Shown here: positions 1 to 9,866 of the stretch, piece by piece
Layout: each line of letters starts with the position of its first letter
Numbering within the stretch: the first letter of the stretch is position 1
NCBI GenBank assembly: GCA_035771175.1
Contig: CM069597.1
Span: forward strand, 15,332,913-15,396,912
Length of the DNA: 64,000 bases
Direction: 5' to 3'
From: Paratinospora sagittata
Taxonomy: Eukaryota; Streptophyta; Magnoliopsida; Ranunculales; Menispermaceae
Notes under the pieces: generated by a model
What the model was told of the DNA's origin: nothing
Database searches by the model: none
What the model saw: only the letters and a program-made list of their open reading frames with translations
Translations under genes and position numbers: made by a program

Positions 1-2343
1 ATACTCGTATCCTAATAGGATTTCTGGGGTTGTGCAGCACGTAAGATTAGCCTAACTAACCTACTCATACAGAAGCCATAAAACCCTCTGCCAGGTACGC
101 AACTGGGATCGCCGCTAGACTTATGAGAATTTTCAAAAAGAGGGAATTCCAACTAGGAGCCTCAACCCAAATTGTCATCCCAATGAATTATGCTCAAATA
201 TATTTCATGAAATATTAAAATATGCATACCATTATACATAAGCATTTAAAACATTTCTACACTACAATGTCACATATAAATAATCCAAAAGTAAAAGAAC
301 ACTCACTCTTGATTGGCTAAGTCTAGCCAATCCAATTCCAATCCAATCACCAAAACTCTCCAATTGACTAAACGGGTTCAAGATCAATCACAAGACTTGA
401 CAATAACATGGTTCACGCAACTGAAAATTAGTCATAAAGTGTGTCAAAACCCCATGTTCAAACCCAATCTAAAGTCAATTAGATTCTAAATTGGTTACCC
501 CTTAAGCCAATTTCTATATTGCCCAATTTGATCATTTAGACTCAAATAAACCAAGATTGACCTAAATTGAATGTAATAGGGTGATCCCATGATCCAAACA
601 CTAATATACATGACAATCAATTATAATTAGGGTCAATTAGACTATATATTAAGTCAATTTCATCAATTGACTAGTCTTGGTCAAAATCTCCAATTAGACC
701 AATATAAAACATAAGGTCAAAATGAACTAAGTCATATCAATTTAACATTGTTTCTAACATTTTAAACCCATGATTCTACTCAATTTGGGTCCAATTAAAC
801 AATCCCAAAGTCAATTTCATAAATTGACTTGATTTGGGTGAAAAGTCCAAATTTGGGAAAAATCCCCAAATTACATGCAAAATACTTAGCCTAGGTCAAC
901 ATTAGTCAACCCTAGGGTGTCTAGTATGAGAACCCACTGAATTCTATCATCAACAACCCTAATCATGCCCCAAAAGACCTACATTGCATAATATTTCAGA
1001 TTTTCAATCAAGAGCATCAAAAGTCTCAAATCTGAAAATTTTCATACATAGGCAATATTGCCAATTTTACACTAGGCCGCCATACATAGCCACAAATTTT
1101 ACTGAACTTGCACCATGGGATCATCCACCATGGCTACTAGGTCAACATAGTTGACATGCAAAGCTCAACTCTAACCCTAAGTCAATGATCCAAGTATAGG
1201 CCATTTGAACTAAACTCTAAGATTTCACCATGGAAATCTCTAACAAAAGGCATGGATCAGTTCTTGGTGTTCATAGGTCTAACATAGGTGACATGCAAAC
1301 AACCTGAAAAATTCTAAGGCCATGAACAAGGTATAGGTCCATTTACAAAGAGTTCCACCAAATCCAAAAGAGAAAATGAGGAAAATGGCACCAATGGCCT
1401 CCAATCAACACTAGGGTTCATAAAAACATGCATGCAATGGAACCCTAGGTCTGGAACAATCCTCAACTGAGAATCCATGGCATATCTTAGGTCAAAATAC
1501 AACTTGGAAGCTTAAACTAGAGAGATCAAAGGAAGAAAAGAGAGAAAACATGCAAACCTCATGCAGTTCTTGAGAAAGAACCTCCAAACCCAAATTTTCC
1601 TCTCTTTTTCTCTTCTCCAGCTCTTCTCCAACTCTTCTCCCTCTTTCTCAAGTGCAAAATGTGCAAATGAGTTAAAAAAATCGAGTCAATAGCTTATATA
1701 GAAGTGTTTAAGCCCACAACTAAAAGTTGCCAAAAACTATTAAAAATCAGTTTTCTTGTTGCAATACTTGCACTTAGATAGTCAATTTCATGTAAACTAC
1801 TCATCACATTAACATCTTAACCATGTACAAGTTGCATAAGTCAGTTACCAAAAGTCTAGCAAACTTTCAACTCAATCAAACGATGTGATTGTGAAATCCA
1901 TCCATTTGATCAAACTTGCGTAAGAAAATTCGTAAATTCGTGAAACGGTGTTTGGAGTCTTATAACACACAGTAGGTAACTCCGATCAAGATCTTCACTG
2001 TTATTAATGAAGATCTATCAAAGAAGAATGAGCTGAAATAATGTCAGCTCAATCGGACCACGGATCTAGGAGTTCAAATCATTGATATAATTTGTGACAA
2101 AAATTTCTTCCTCCATGGAGCGAGCTCCACTGGATCCAAGACACCGTTTTCGACATGTTTCGACGTCGAACGGGTCTTCGATGGTTTCGAAACTTCACGC
2201 GCACTCTCTATGTCCTAAAATCATGCAAAGACACTTGAACTTACGTGCGTCGAACATCAAAATACATATACACATACGTATACAGGTACTCTAGGGGTAC
2301 ATTATGGGTCAAAATGACGTCACCTAAAGGCACGGGTGCTACA
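1..2343 (-). mobile_element. Ty3/gypsy-type LTR (long LTR, left end outside window)
   Basis: Read on the minus strand, the right edge begins TGTAGCACCCGTGCC at 2343, a typical plant LTR start. A TATA box lies at 1692-1701, followed by a GA-rich leader (pyrimidine-rich on the plus strand, about 1566-1650). Bases 1-210, reverse-complemented, align by eye with 13,950-14,170, a second LTR in this window: both share the order 'catgaaat..atttg.gcata', 'ggctcctagtt', 'taagtctag.gg.gatccc' and 'gcagagg.ttttatgg'. No ORF with recognisable retroelement protein similarity occurs here. Long LTRs above 2 kb are known in Del/Tekay-type chromoviruses, so that lineage is possible, but it is inferred rather than shown. 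The inner LTR edge lies beyond base 1, so it cannot be said whether this is a solo LTR or part of a longer element. Confidence 0.6.
1692..1701 (-). promoter_or_regulatory. TATA box of the minus-strand LTR
   Basis: The minus strand reads TATATAAGCT here, about 640 bp inside the LTR start at 2343. A GA-rich stretch suitable for a 5' leader follows downstream (towards lower coordinates). Spacing and composition fit a retroelement U3/R promoter. No transcription evidence is available from sequence alone. Confidence 0.5.
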
Positions 2344-2480
2344 AGGACACTAACTGTGCATTAGTGCCCTCACTTCATTGTTCAGCGGGACACTAATATA
2401 TAATGAGCGTCCTCAAGGAACAAAGCCACAAAGTTGATACTATGCGTCAGGACACTGATTACGGAATTAGGACGTTAATT
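2344..2480 (+). repeat. Inverted GGACRCTWA / TWAGYGCCC modules of element A
   Basis: At least two near-palindromic modules are visible. The first, 2344-2372, reads AGGACACTAA ... TTAGTGCCCTCA. The second, about 2388-2416, reads GGGACACTAA ... GAGCGTCCTCA. A degenerate third starts near 2449 with AGGACACTGA. The same module occurs five times in element B at 9248-9482. Confidence 0.6.
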
Positions 2481-3529
2481 TAACAACTGTCACTGTTCTA
2501 ACAAGTACACTATATCAGTCTACTTTTTCACAACGGATTTTTGCACAGAGTCCTTTTAAGATTTATCAGAGATCTTCTCTGATGCATGAATCAAGTTTTC
2601 TAAAACTTTCCTTATTCATGTAATAAGAGAATAAGAGAAGAACCAGAGTGTTAGTGAAAATTGCAGTTGCCACTTTCATATAGCATTTTAGCCGTTGTGT
2701 GTAAACGTTCACATTGTATTTGAACTTCAAATGTCTAACGACTATTATCTATTAGGTCTACAAATACAAACACTTTGAGTCAAACAACTTGTCGATATTT
2801 TGTATTGTGCCAAACACTTTTTGAATGTTAGTCGATGTTTAATCTTTCAAAATGTTTTTCAAATGTACTAAGTGTTCAAAATATTCTTTACTGATACTTT
2901 ACTTAGTTAATAGATTTTCATATTGAGCTTTAATTATATTCTATCTTTGAAAATCTATTTTTACTGTGTACTCAAATTCTCATCACTAATCTATACTTGA
3001 TATCAATCTCGCTGATAAAGGAATTTGAGAAGTAGTTCATGAAAGATACAGTAGTAGTTAATTTCATATCTTATGTACTATATTGAACTATGTCAGTAGT
3101 TATGTTAACTACTGAATACTGAACCATAAGTTTTTATACTTATATCTTATATCTATTTTGAAGACCTTTTTTGTCCATGATTTACACTGGTCCTTCATTT
3201 TCAACTTTCATGTTTCAATGGTATCACTATGTTTTCGAAGAAGCACTTAATTGATTTTCATATCATTCACACTTTTCAAAACTGCACTTGAACAACATAG
3301 AACATTGAAAGGTAAATGACTGTAAGTGTATGTCTCTTAGCATTATGTATTCAAATTTTTATCTTTGTAATGCTATGAATATGAGCTTAATTGTAAAGTG
3401 TTCTACTCAATTAGAACCTACATTTTTAGTGTTGTAGTGCTAGTGTGTTTCTGGATTGAAATAACCAGGTCAAGTGAATGTAGGTCGCTTAATGATTTCA
3501 TGGTTGAAATCATGTCATGGAAAATCCTC

Positions 3530-3800
3530 ACCTGTAAGTAGGAAACCGGCTTATCCTAATCCCGTAAAAGGATAGGTTCGTCCTCAACGTGTAAAAGGAT
3601 AGGTTATCTCTTAACCCGTAAAAGAGAAACGGTTTTTCCTTATCTTGCAAAAGGAAAACGATTCTTCCTTATCCCATAAAAGGAAAACGGTTTTTCCTTA
3701 TCTCGCAAAAGGAACATGCGTTTTTCGTAATCCCAGAAAAAGGAAAATGGTTCATCCTTAAGCCGCAAAAGGATAGGTTTGCTTTGAACCTATAAAAGGG
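3530..3800 (+). repeat. Minisatellite of element A, unit about 30 bp
   Basis: Imperfect tandem units of the form CCTTATCCCGTAAAAGGA followed by AACGGTTTTT are repeated about eight times with varied spacing. The reverse-complement version is in element B at 7780-8190, where the unit is clearer: two units make exactly 60 bp. It is an internal feature of this repeat family, not a coding region. Confidence 0.7.
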
Positions 3801-4620
3801 CATGTATAACGGTTTGGTTCTCACTAGTAAGAGAATTAGTTAGTGGATTGAGAAAATCCTAATCGGGAGATTAGGTAGTGGACGTAGGCTTGGCCGAACC
3901 ACTTTAAATTCTAGTGTGCTTTAAGTTATGCATTTTACTTCGGTTAGTATATGCATTTATTTTTAATGTACCAATGTATATCACTAAGTCATTGGAAAAG
4001 TTTATAATTAACCATCACACCCAATTCACCCCCTCTTAGGTGGACCAATAGTCAGCTCAACAACTTAGTGAGATCAAGTAGGGTAAACAGAGCTTACATG
4101 CATAAGAATAAATACAGAACAAAAATCATCAGACAATTATGCCACAACAATACAATACAATCAAGCAATAATATGAATGAAACACGGTCACACGGCATCA
4201 CATACCAGGCATCATTCACTCGTAACTTGTGATCCAAGGCACCGATGCAATATCCAGTAACTGAGAGGTCCCATGAGTTCCAGTACTAACCAGTGACAGT
4301 GTCACCCCCCGGTTCAGCGTAATAACATAGTACCCAATAATCATGGTCTAACGTAACGACATAACACCCATGGTTATGAATTTGTAATAGATAGCCTCAT
4401 GCATGAAGGAAAACATGGTAATAGATAAGATGCATGATGCTTTGTAATTCATTATTAAACAAGTAAGAAATGCAAACCTAGCCTTCATTTCCCACCTTAA
4501 CACAATTGTAGTGGTATAACGCTTTCTTCGAACTTCTTGAAGTGTGCAAGGACACAAGAGAGTTCAAAAATGGAGAAGGATAAAAAAGATAGCGAGGGGG
4601 TCGGTGAGGATCAACTGAGG

Positions 4621-4647
4621 GGGCCACCCTTCTTTATAGGGTGGCCC
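4621..4647. repeat. Hairpin with 10-bp stem and TATA box in loop
   Basis: GGGCCACCCT (4621-4630) and AGGGTGGCCC (4638-4647) are perfect reverse complements separated by a 7-base loop, TCTTTAT. On the minus strand the loop plus stem edge reads CCTATAAAGA, which is the likely LTR TATA box. Confidence 0.75.
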
Positions 4648-4649
4648 AA

Positions 4650-4678
4650 GGGGCCTGCCCCCTCATGGGGCAGGCCCC
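4650..4678. repeat. GC-rich hairpin with perfect 12-bp stem
   Basis: GGGGCCTGCCCC (4650-4661) pairs perfectly with GGGGCAGGCCCC (4667-4678) across a 5-base loop. It lies 2 bp from the TATA-containing hairpin, upstream of it in the direction of minus-strand transcription. Confidence 0.8.
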
Positions 4679-4847
4679 CTTCTTGGCGCTGGCCCCCTAT
4701 GGGGATGATTTTTTCCTTGGGACCGTCCCATTATGGTGTCTATATTTTCTTTGTGGGGGCTTTTACCACTTATTTCAACTACACCTGGAGGGTTTTCAAG
4801 TGGTTAAATTAGTTTTTACAGTAGAAAAAAGTGGGGGGTGTTACAAT

Positions 4848-4857
4848 CTACCCTCCT
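4848..4857 (-). other. Polypurine tract of gypsy element 1
   Basis: The minus strand reads GGAGGGTAGA directly before the LTR start TGTAACA at 4845. The preceding minus-strand motif ATTTCGAGGACGAAATTC is the usual context of plant gypsy polypurine tracts, the primer site for plus-strand DNA synthesis. Confidence 0.65.
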
Positions 4858-4880
4858 GAAAAGAATTTCGTCCTCGAAAT

Positions 4881-5744
4881 ATAAATAAGGCAGGATGTTT
4901 TTGGAAAACTTTTGGCATGTAAGTAAAATACTTACTATTCATCATCTGAAATGTTAATGAATAATGACTTCAATGTCTAAATTATTGTCTGCTCGGCTTG
5001 AGGACCTTGTCTCGAGTTGGTCACGTGGATTGTTGGGCCCGCATACTGCACTTTAAGCAGTAGTATCTCCAAATGAGCTAGGGTAGGAGAATGAACTGAA
5101 TTAGACTCCATTCTTTCCTAATTTGATAACTTAGGAAGAGAAGGCGACGTTGGGATGTGTCGTGGAAGAAAACCTGGTCGTTGAGACGACGACCTAACAC
5201 GCCTGCCTGACTGAGCTGGTAATTGTCGGGTTTGCCAATTTGATGGTCCAACTTCATTTGGTGCGGGCACCTCCGGAAGCCTAGGAAAAACTGGAATCGG
5301 ATTCCACGTAGTGTCGGGGTTTTGAAACGAGGGCAATGGTTGTCATATTGATTTTCGTGCGGTTTGGCAATCTCGAAGACCTGCTAGACGCATACCTATA
5401 ATATTTTTGTCTTCTGGATCAGATATTCCAAGACATGACAGATAATGTCTTGTTGGGTTGTTTATTGGTGTCTAGACTCGTCGCATATCATTAGACCGTG
5501 GTCTTGTGGGAGATGTAGACTGGGAGTAATAGTCAGTGGAAGAACTCCAGTCTGACCGGATTGAACTTATGTCATCATCATCTTCAATACCCATATTTGT
5601 ATCCTGATTCTAATTATTGCTATGTTTGAAAGGTTCAGAACTGTAATTCATTGAATCGTTAGATATCTGTGCCAGAGACAAAGCAAGAGAACTAAAGAGC
5701 AAGAAATATTTTATTATTATGTAAACATGCAAGTGCTATACAAT
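4881..5744 (-). other. 3' untranslated part of gypsy element 1, unrecognised
   Basis: This stretch lies between the end of the chromodomain-like reading frame and the polypurine tract. The only open stretch is 5118-5336 on the minus strand, 72 codons, rich in proline, serine and arginine. I recognise no domain in it. The region is longer than usual between integrase and polypurine tract in chromoviruses, so it may contain inserted or relict sequence. Confidence 0.35.
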
Positions 5745-7060
5745 CAACTGAGGGTATTTTTGCTTGATCTCTTGTTTCAGTTCCCGCGTTGCTTCTTCTA
5801 TTCCCTGATGGTTCCAGAGGATTTTTACTAACGGAATGCTCTTGTTTCTCAAGTCTTGCGTCTTTCTGTCCAAGATTGCACAGGATATTCTTTATACTTA
5901 TTTTCTTCTTCGATTTCAACTTCAAGGGATGGTATGATGTGTGAAGGATCGTGAAGATATTTCCTGAGCATGGATACATGAAAAACATTGTGCACTTTGG
6001 ACATGGATTGTGGTAAAGACAGACGGTAAGCGAACTTGCCGACTCGATCAATAATTGAAAATGGTCCGATAAACCTTGGAGACAACTTTCCTTTGACTCC
6101 AAATCTTTTCACACTTTTAAATTGTTGGACCTTTAAAAGAACAAAGTCGCCAGCTTGAAATTCTGGAGGGTTTCATCGCTTATTTGCGTAACTTTTGTGT
6201 CTGCTTTGGGAGGTACGGAGTCATTCTTTAACGAGCCTTATTTTTTCGGTGGTTTCTCGTATGAGATTAGGACCAAGCTGTAGTCGATCAATCATATCTA
6301 CCCAACACAAAGGTGATCTACATGGTTGTTCGTATAGTGCTTCATACAGAGCCATCTTAATGCTTTCCTGATAACTATTGTTATATGCTAACTCTGCTAA
6401 ATGCAGGTACTTTGTCCACCCGTCATTAAAATCTAGGACGCAACAACGTACCATGTCCTCCAGAATTTATATAAGCCACTCAGACTGTCCATCTGTCTAG
6501 GGATGAAAGGCAGTACTCATGAGAATCTTTGTACCAAGCCTGGCGTGAAAGCTTTGCTAGAACTTGAATGTGAATCTAGGGTCACGATCACAGACGATTG
6601 TAAGAGGGATCCCATGCAATATGATAATCTCTCGTTCATAAACTTTGGCTAACTTGGCTGGAGTATTGGTAAATTTAATTGGTATAAAATGTGCAGCTTT
6701 AGTTAACCAATAAACAATTACCTAGACGGTGTCCTGACCCTTGACCTTATTGGGTAATGCAGACACAAAATCCATGGCAATATAATCCCATTTCCATTCC
6801 CCTATAGGAAGTGGTTGTAACAGACCAGAGGGGAGCCTGCGATCGACCTTTACTTGTTGACAAGTAAGGAACTTGGCCACGAGTTCAACTATGGCCTTTT
6901 TCAATCCATTAAACCAAAATTGTCTCTTCATGTCCTTATACATTTTGTCTTCTCTTGGATGCATAGAGAACCTAGATTTGTGGCATTCATTCATCAGGTC
7001 CCGCCTAAGCTTTAGGTCCTGAGCTACACACAATCGCCTTTTATATAACACTATACCATT
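5745..7060 (-). pseudogene. Broken integrase with C-terminal chromodomain, gypsy element 1
   Basis: In minus-strand order: a zinc-binding region (7051 to about 6870) with CHKSRFSMH and LTCQQVK; the first catalytic aspartate in YIAMDFVSALP; then a TAG stop at 6719-6721 where a tryptophan codon is expected. Further frames carry CDRDPRF (second aspartate, about 6580-6600) and LAELAYNNSYQ (6340-6400). The C-terminal part at 5849-6112 has KLSPRFIGPF and HNVFHVSMLRKYL, typical of gypsy integrases. After a frameshift near 5870 a chromodomain-like tail follows, with RNKSIPLVKILW and EEATRELKQE, ending near 5750. One zinc-binding cysteine is lost, with phenylalanine in KFLTC where CLTC is usual. The element is dead. 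The chromodomain assigns it to the chromovirus branch of Ty3/gypsy. Confidence 0.85.
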
Positions 7061-7535
7061 AGAAGTGAGAGACCATTGATGCGGAGCTTGGTTTTGCAGA
7101 ATAACTCCTTCATCTTTATAAGCTCATCATCTTTAGCTTGTGCAGCTGTATTCTTTTAATGAGATCAGAGTGGATAGTGAGTTGAGCAAGTCTAACTGCA
7201 TTTTCATCATTTAAGAATTGGAAATTATACTTTTCCATCACGTTTGATATTTTTCCCATTCTGAGATTTACCGTACAGGCGGAGACATATGACTATTTGC
7301 TAAGGGCATCAACCACTACATTGGCTATACTCGGATGGTATTTAAGTTCAAAGTCATAGTCTTTGATGAACTCGAGCCATCACCTTTGTCAAAGATTTAA
7401 GTCTTTATGAGTATAGATATACTAAAGACTTTTGTGGTAGGAGAAGACTTCAAATCGTTCTTTGTACAAGTAATGTCGCAAAATTTTTAAGGCAAACACT
7501 ACTGCTGCGAGTTCTAAATCATGAGTCGGATACTT
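7061..7535 (-). pseudogene. Broken RNase H fragment, gypsy element 1
   Basis: The minus strand from 7535 encodes [20 protein letters not shown] and then [17 protein letters not shown], the second half of a gypsy RNase H. In the family the last motif is normally FSDHKSL; here the catalytic aspartate is tyrosine (codon TAC). A frameshift and stops follow, then HPSIANVVVDALSK (about 7290-7345), the usual end of the domain. The domain is cut at lysine 'K' of KYP by element B, which starts at 7536. The upstream half of RNase H and the RT of this element are not found on the far side of element B. Confidence 0.8.
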
Positions 7536-7779
7536 TGTTGGTGCACCCAAGAGAAGGGGTGAATTGGGTGATGGTCAAATTAAAACATTTTCGATGACTT
7601 AGTGATATACTTTGATACATTGGAATTAAATGCACATACTAGCTATAAAGTAAAATACATAACGTAAAACACACTAGGATTTGTAGTGGTTCGGCCAAGC
7701 CTACGTCGACTACCTAATCTTCCAATTAGGATTTTCTCAATCCACTAACTGATTCTCTTACGGGTGAGAACAAAATGTT

Positions 7780-8190
7780 ACACTTACCCTTTTACAGGTT
7801 AAAGGCCCTTTTGCGGGCTAATGATGAACCGCATTTCCTTTTTTCAGGATGAGAAAAAACCCATGTTCCTTTTACGGGATAAGGAAGAATCATTTTCCCT
7901 TTACTGGCTGAGGAAGAACCATTTCTCTTTTACAGGTTTAGAGAAAACCTATCCTTTTACAGGTTGAGGATTAACCTTCCTTTTTACTAGCTAAGGAAGA
8001 ACCATGATCCTTTTATGGGATGAGGAACAACCGTTTTCCTTTTTCCGGGTTGAGGAAGAACCCGTGTTCCTTTTACGGGATGAGGAAGAACTGTTTTCCT
8101 TTTTTCAGGTTGAGGAAGAACCTATGTTCCTTTTACGGGATGATGAAGAATCGTTATCCTACTTGCAGGTGAGGATGAACCTTAATATGA
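7780..8190 (-). repeat. Minisatellite of element B, about 30-bp unit
   Basis: Units such as TTCCTTTTACGGGATGAGGA and TTCCTTTTTCCGGGTTGAGG alternate. CCGTTTTCCT at 8031 recurs at 8091 as CTGTTTTCCT, so two units span 60 bp. About 12-13 units are present. The open reading frame through it (repeated glutamate/phenylalanine/leucine) follows from the 30-bp, 10-codon period. Confidence 0.75.
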
Positions 8191-8930
8191 TTTCAACCAT
8201 GAAATCATCAAGTGAACTACATTCACTTGTCCTGGTTGTTTCATTCCAAAACACACCAACATACCATAATATGAAAATAATATTGGTTCTAACTAAATAG
8301 AACACTTTACAATTAAGCTCATTACATAGCATTACAAAGATATGTAAATTTAAGTACGTAATACTAAGAGAAGATACACTTATAGTCCTATACCTTTCAA
8401 TGTTCAGTATTGCTCAAGTGCAGTTTCAAAAAGCATGAATGATATGTCATTTGAATCAGATGAAAACTTTTTCTAAAAGATTATAATACCATTAAAACAT
8501 TGAAGTTGCAAATGCAGGACCAGTGTAAAACATAGACTCAGATAGTTTTCTAAATAGATAAAATATATAACCGTGAAAACTTATGGTTCAATATTCAGTA
8601 GTTAACATATCTACTGATATAGTTTGATACAGTACTTAAGATATGAAATCAAGTACAACTGTATCTCACGAACTATCTCTCAAATTATTTTAGCAGCATG
8701 AATGATGTTAAGTATGAGAATTTGAGTAGAAACCAGTTCAAATAAATTTTAAAAGATAACATATAATTGAAGCTCAGTATGAAAATCTTTTGAATAAGTA
8801 AAGTATCAGTGAAAAATACTTTGAAAGATTAGAACAGTTGAAAACTTTTGAAAGATTGAAAAATGACTAACATTCAAAAAGTTTTTGGCACAATAAAAAT
8901 TATCGGCAGTTTGTTTGAAACAAAGTGTTA

Positions 8931-8940
8931 GTATTTATAG
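8931..8940 (-). promoter_or_regulatory. TATA box of element B
   Basis: The minus strand reads CTATAAATAC. The aligned position in element A (2758-2767) reads CTACAAATAC, which breaks the TATA core. Placement about 600 bp from the module end fits an LTR U3 promoter. Confidence 0.5.
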
Positions 8941-9247
8941 ACTTAGAAGAAAATAGTGGTTAGATACTTGAATTTGAAATTGAAGGTGAACGTTTACACA
9001 CAACGACTAGAATGTTATATAAAAATGGCAACTGCAATTTTCACTAACATTCTGGTTCTTTTCAGATTGCATGATTAAGGAAAGTTTCAAAAAACTTGAT
9101 TCATGCATCAGAGAAAATCTCTGATAAATCTGAAAAGGATTTTTTGCAATAGTGTACCTGTCAGAAGAATGGCAGTTGTTCAAATAGCGTCCAAATTTCC
9201 TAATCATCTTTCTAATGCATAATATCAACTATTTCGTTTTGTTCATT

Positions 9248-9482
9248 GAGGGCGCTCATTATGTCTAAACGTCCTATTGAACACTAAAGTGAGGGCACTA
9301 CTAACTCGTAAGTGTCCTGACTTTCTTCGCGACAAAAATGACTCACTTTTGAGGGCGCTAAAGCACAGTTAGCGTCCTACTTACTTTTTAAAACAATTAA
9401 ATGAATAAGGGCACTACTTCCGGGTGAACGTCCTACTTTTAAAAACAAAACACGAGGGCGCTAGTACTATGTAAGTGTCCTA
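9248..9482. repeat. Five inverted GAGGGCGCTA / TAGCGTCCT modules at the end of element B
   Basis: Modules lie at about 9248-9275, 9291-9320, 9351-9379, 9406-9435 and 9454-9482, spaced 43-60 bp. Each reads GAGGGCRCTA, then 8-12 bases, then TAAGYGTCCTA (or close variants), so each can fold on itself. The module at 9351-9379 corresponds to the first module of element A (2344-2372). Confidence 0.7.
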
Positions 9483-9541
9483 ACATCTTTAAAACATTTG
9501 AAGAACAATACTAAGTACGCTGAAGGACAATCAATGCCTTG

Positions 9542-9866
9542 TGTCACGACCCACTATCTGTGATGTCATGACCGACCCCGAACCCCTCGTATATCCTCCC
9601 TCAATATCCCCGGCATCCCGTCAGCCTTCTAATAACACACCATAATCCCAATAATCAACATCAAAACACATGGACAATAATAGATCATCAATGTAAAAGC
9701 ATACCCAAATGACAACCATAATTTTTTTTTTCTAAGTCCATAATGTTCAAAATATACAAAATCCTACTTAGCCATAAATTACAACCCATCTATGTGTTAA
9801 GTATAAGCATTAGGTGTAACATAGTACAATTTATCAAAATAAATGCCAAAAAGTACTAAACACCTT
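9542..9866 (-). mobile_element. 3' part of LTR, gypsy element 2
   Basis: On the minus strand this ends GGGTCGTGACA (9542), a typical gypsy LTR end. Its inner edge at 9866 joins integrase sequence directly through the shared bases CCAAGGTG, with no polypurine tract and no integrase C-terminus. This is a deletion junction rather than a natural LTR boundary. The reverse complement of 9670-9866 matches 14,535-14,729 closely (about 93 percent by eye), and 9596-9671 matches 11,522-11,597 with three mismatches. Confidence 0.75.

Larger units (their letters stand above)
2344..4050 (+). mobile_element. Element A: Copia-type LTR-like repeat, 5'-truncated
   Basis: This segment is an inverted counterpart of 7536-9533 (element B). 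Shared blocks in order are: inverted modules (2344-2480), a TATA-like site mutated to CTACAAATAC (2758-2767), an AT-rich middle, a minisatellite (3530-3800), a stretch with GTAGGCTTGGCCGAACCAC (about 3884-3902), and a terminus with CACCCAATTCACCCCCTCTTAGGTGGACCAATA. The last two motifs are common in the 3' half of plant Copia (Sirevirus/Tork-like) LTRs, so a solo LTR is the most likely identity. Compared with element B it lacks the outermost inverted modules and starts abruptly against the LTR ending at 2343, so it is truncated on that side. It has no protein-coding capacity. Confidence 0.6.
4051..4845 (-). mobile_element. 3' LTR of minus-strand gypsy element 1 (truncated by element A)
   Basis: On the minus strand the LTR starts TGTAACACCCCCCAC at 4845, immediately downstream of a polypurine tract and of an ATTTCGAGGACGAAATTC motif (4861-4878). 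This arrangement is characteristic of plant Ty3/gypsy elements. A TATA box (TATAAAG, within 4631-4638) lies about 210 bp inside, within a hairpin. The LTR runs towards element A, whose edge at 4050 cuts it, so its own 3' end is not seen. No coding capacity is recognised; the ORFs crossing 4348-4859 fall within LTR sequence. Confidence 0.65.
7536..9533 (-). mobile_element. Element B: Copia-type LTR-like repeat inserted in gypsy element 1
   Basis: It begins TGTTGGTGCACCC at 7536 inside the RNase H reading frame and is the inverted, more complete copy of element A. Read on the minus strand from 9533: five inverted modules, a block with a TATA box (CTATAAATAC at 8931-8940), an AT-rich middle, a minisatellite (7780-8190), the GCCTACGTCGACTAC / CCGAACCAC region, and the ending GGTGAATTGGGTG (as read on the plus strand near 7558). 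The TG start and the resemblance to plant Copia LTR 3' regions suggest a solo LTR of about 2 kb. No target-site duplication can be confirmed because the far side (9534) is not the continuation of RNase H. The open frame 8004-8300 is only the minisatellite read in one frame. Confidence 0.6.

Noticed and set aside
4537..4859. Two overlapping plus-strand ORFs rich in proline, glycine and tryptophan
   Set aside because: They run across the LTR hairpins and up to the LTR start, opposite to element transcription, and have no recognised domain.
5692..6102. A 136-codon minus-strand ORF
   Set aside because: It overlaps the integrase C-terminus and chromodomain frames, which carry the recognised motifs. 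Only its short stretch near 5750-5850 could be shared, and it is in a different frame from the motif-bearing one.
8004..8300. A 98-codon plus-strand ORF with repeated acidic/aromatic motif
   Set aside because: It is the 30-bp minisatellite of element B read in an uninterrupted frame, on the strand opposite to the element's transcription.
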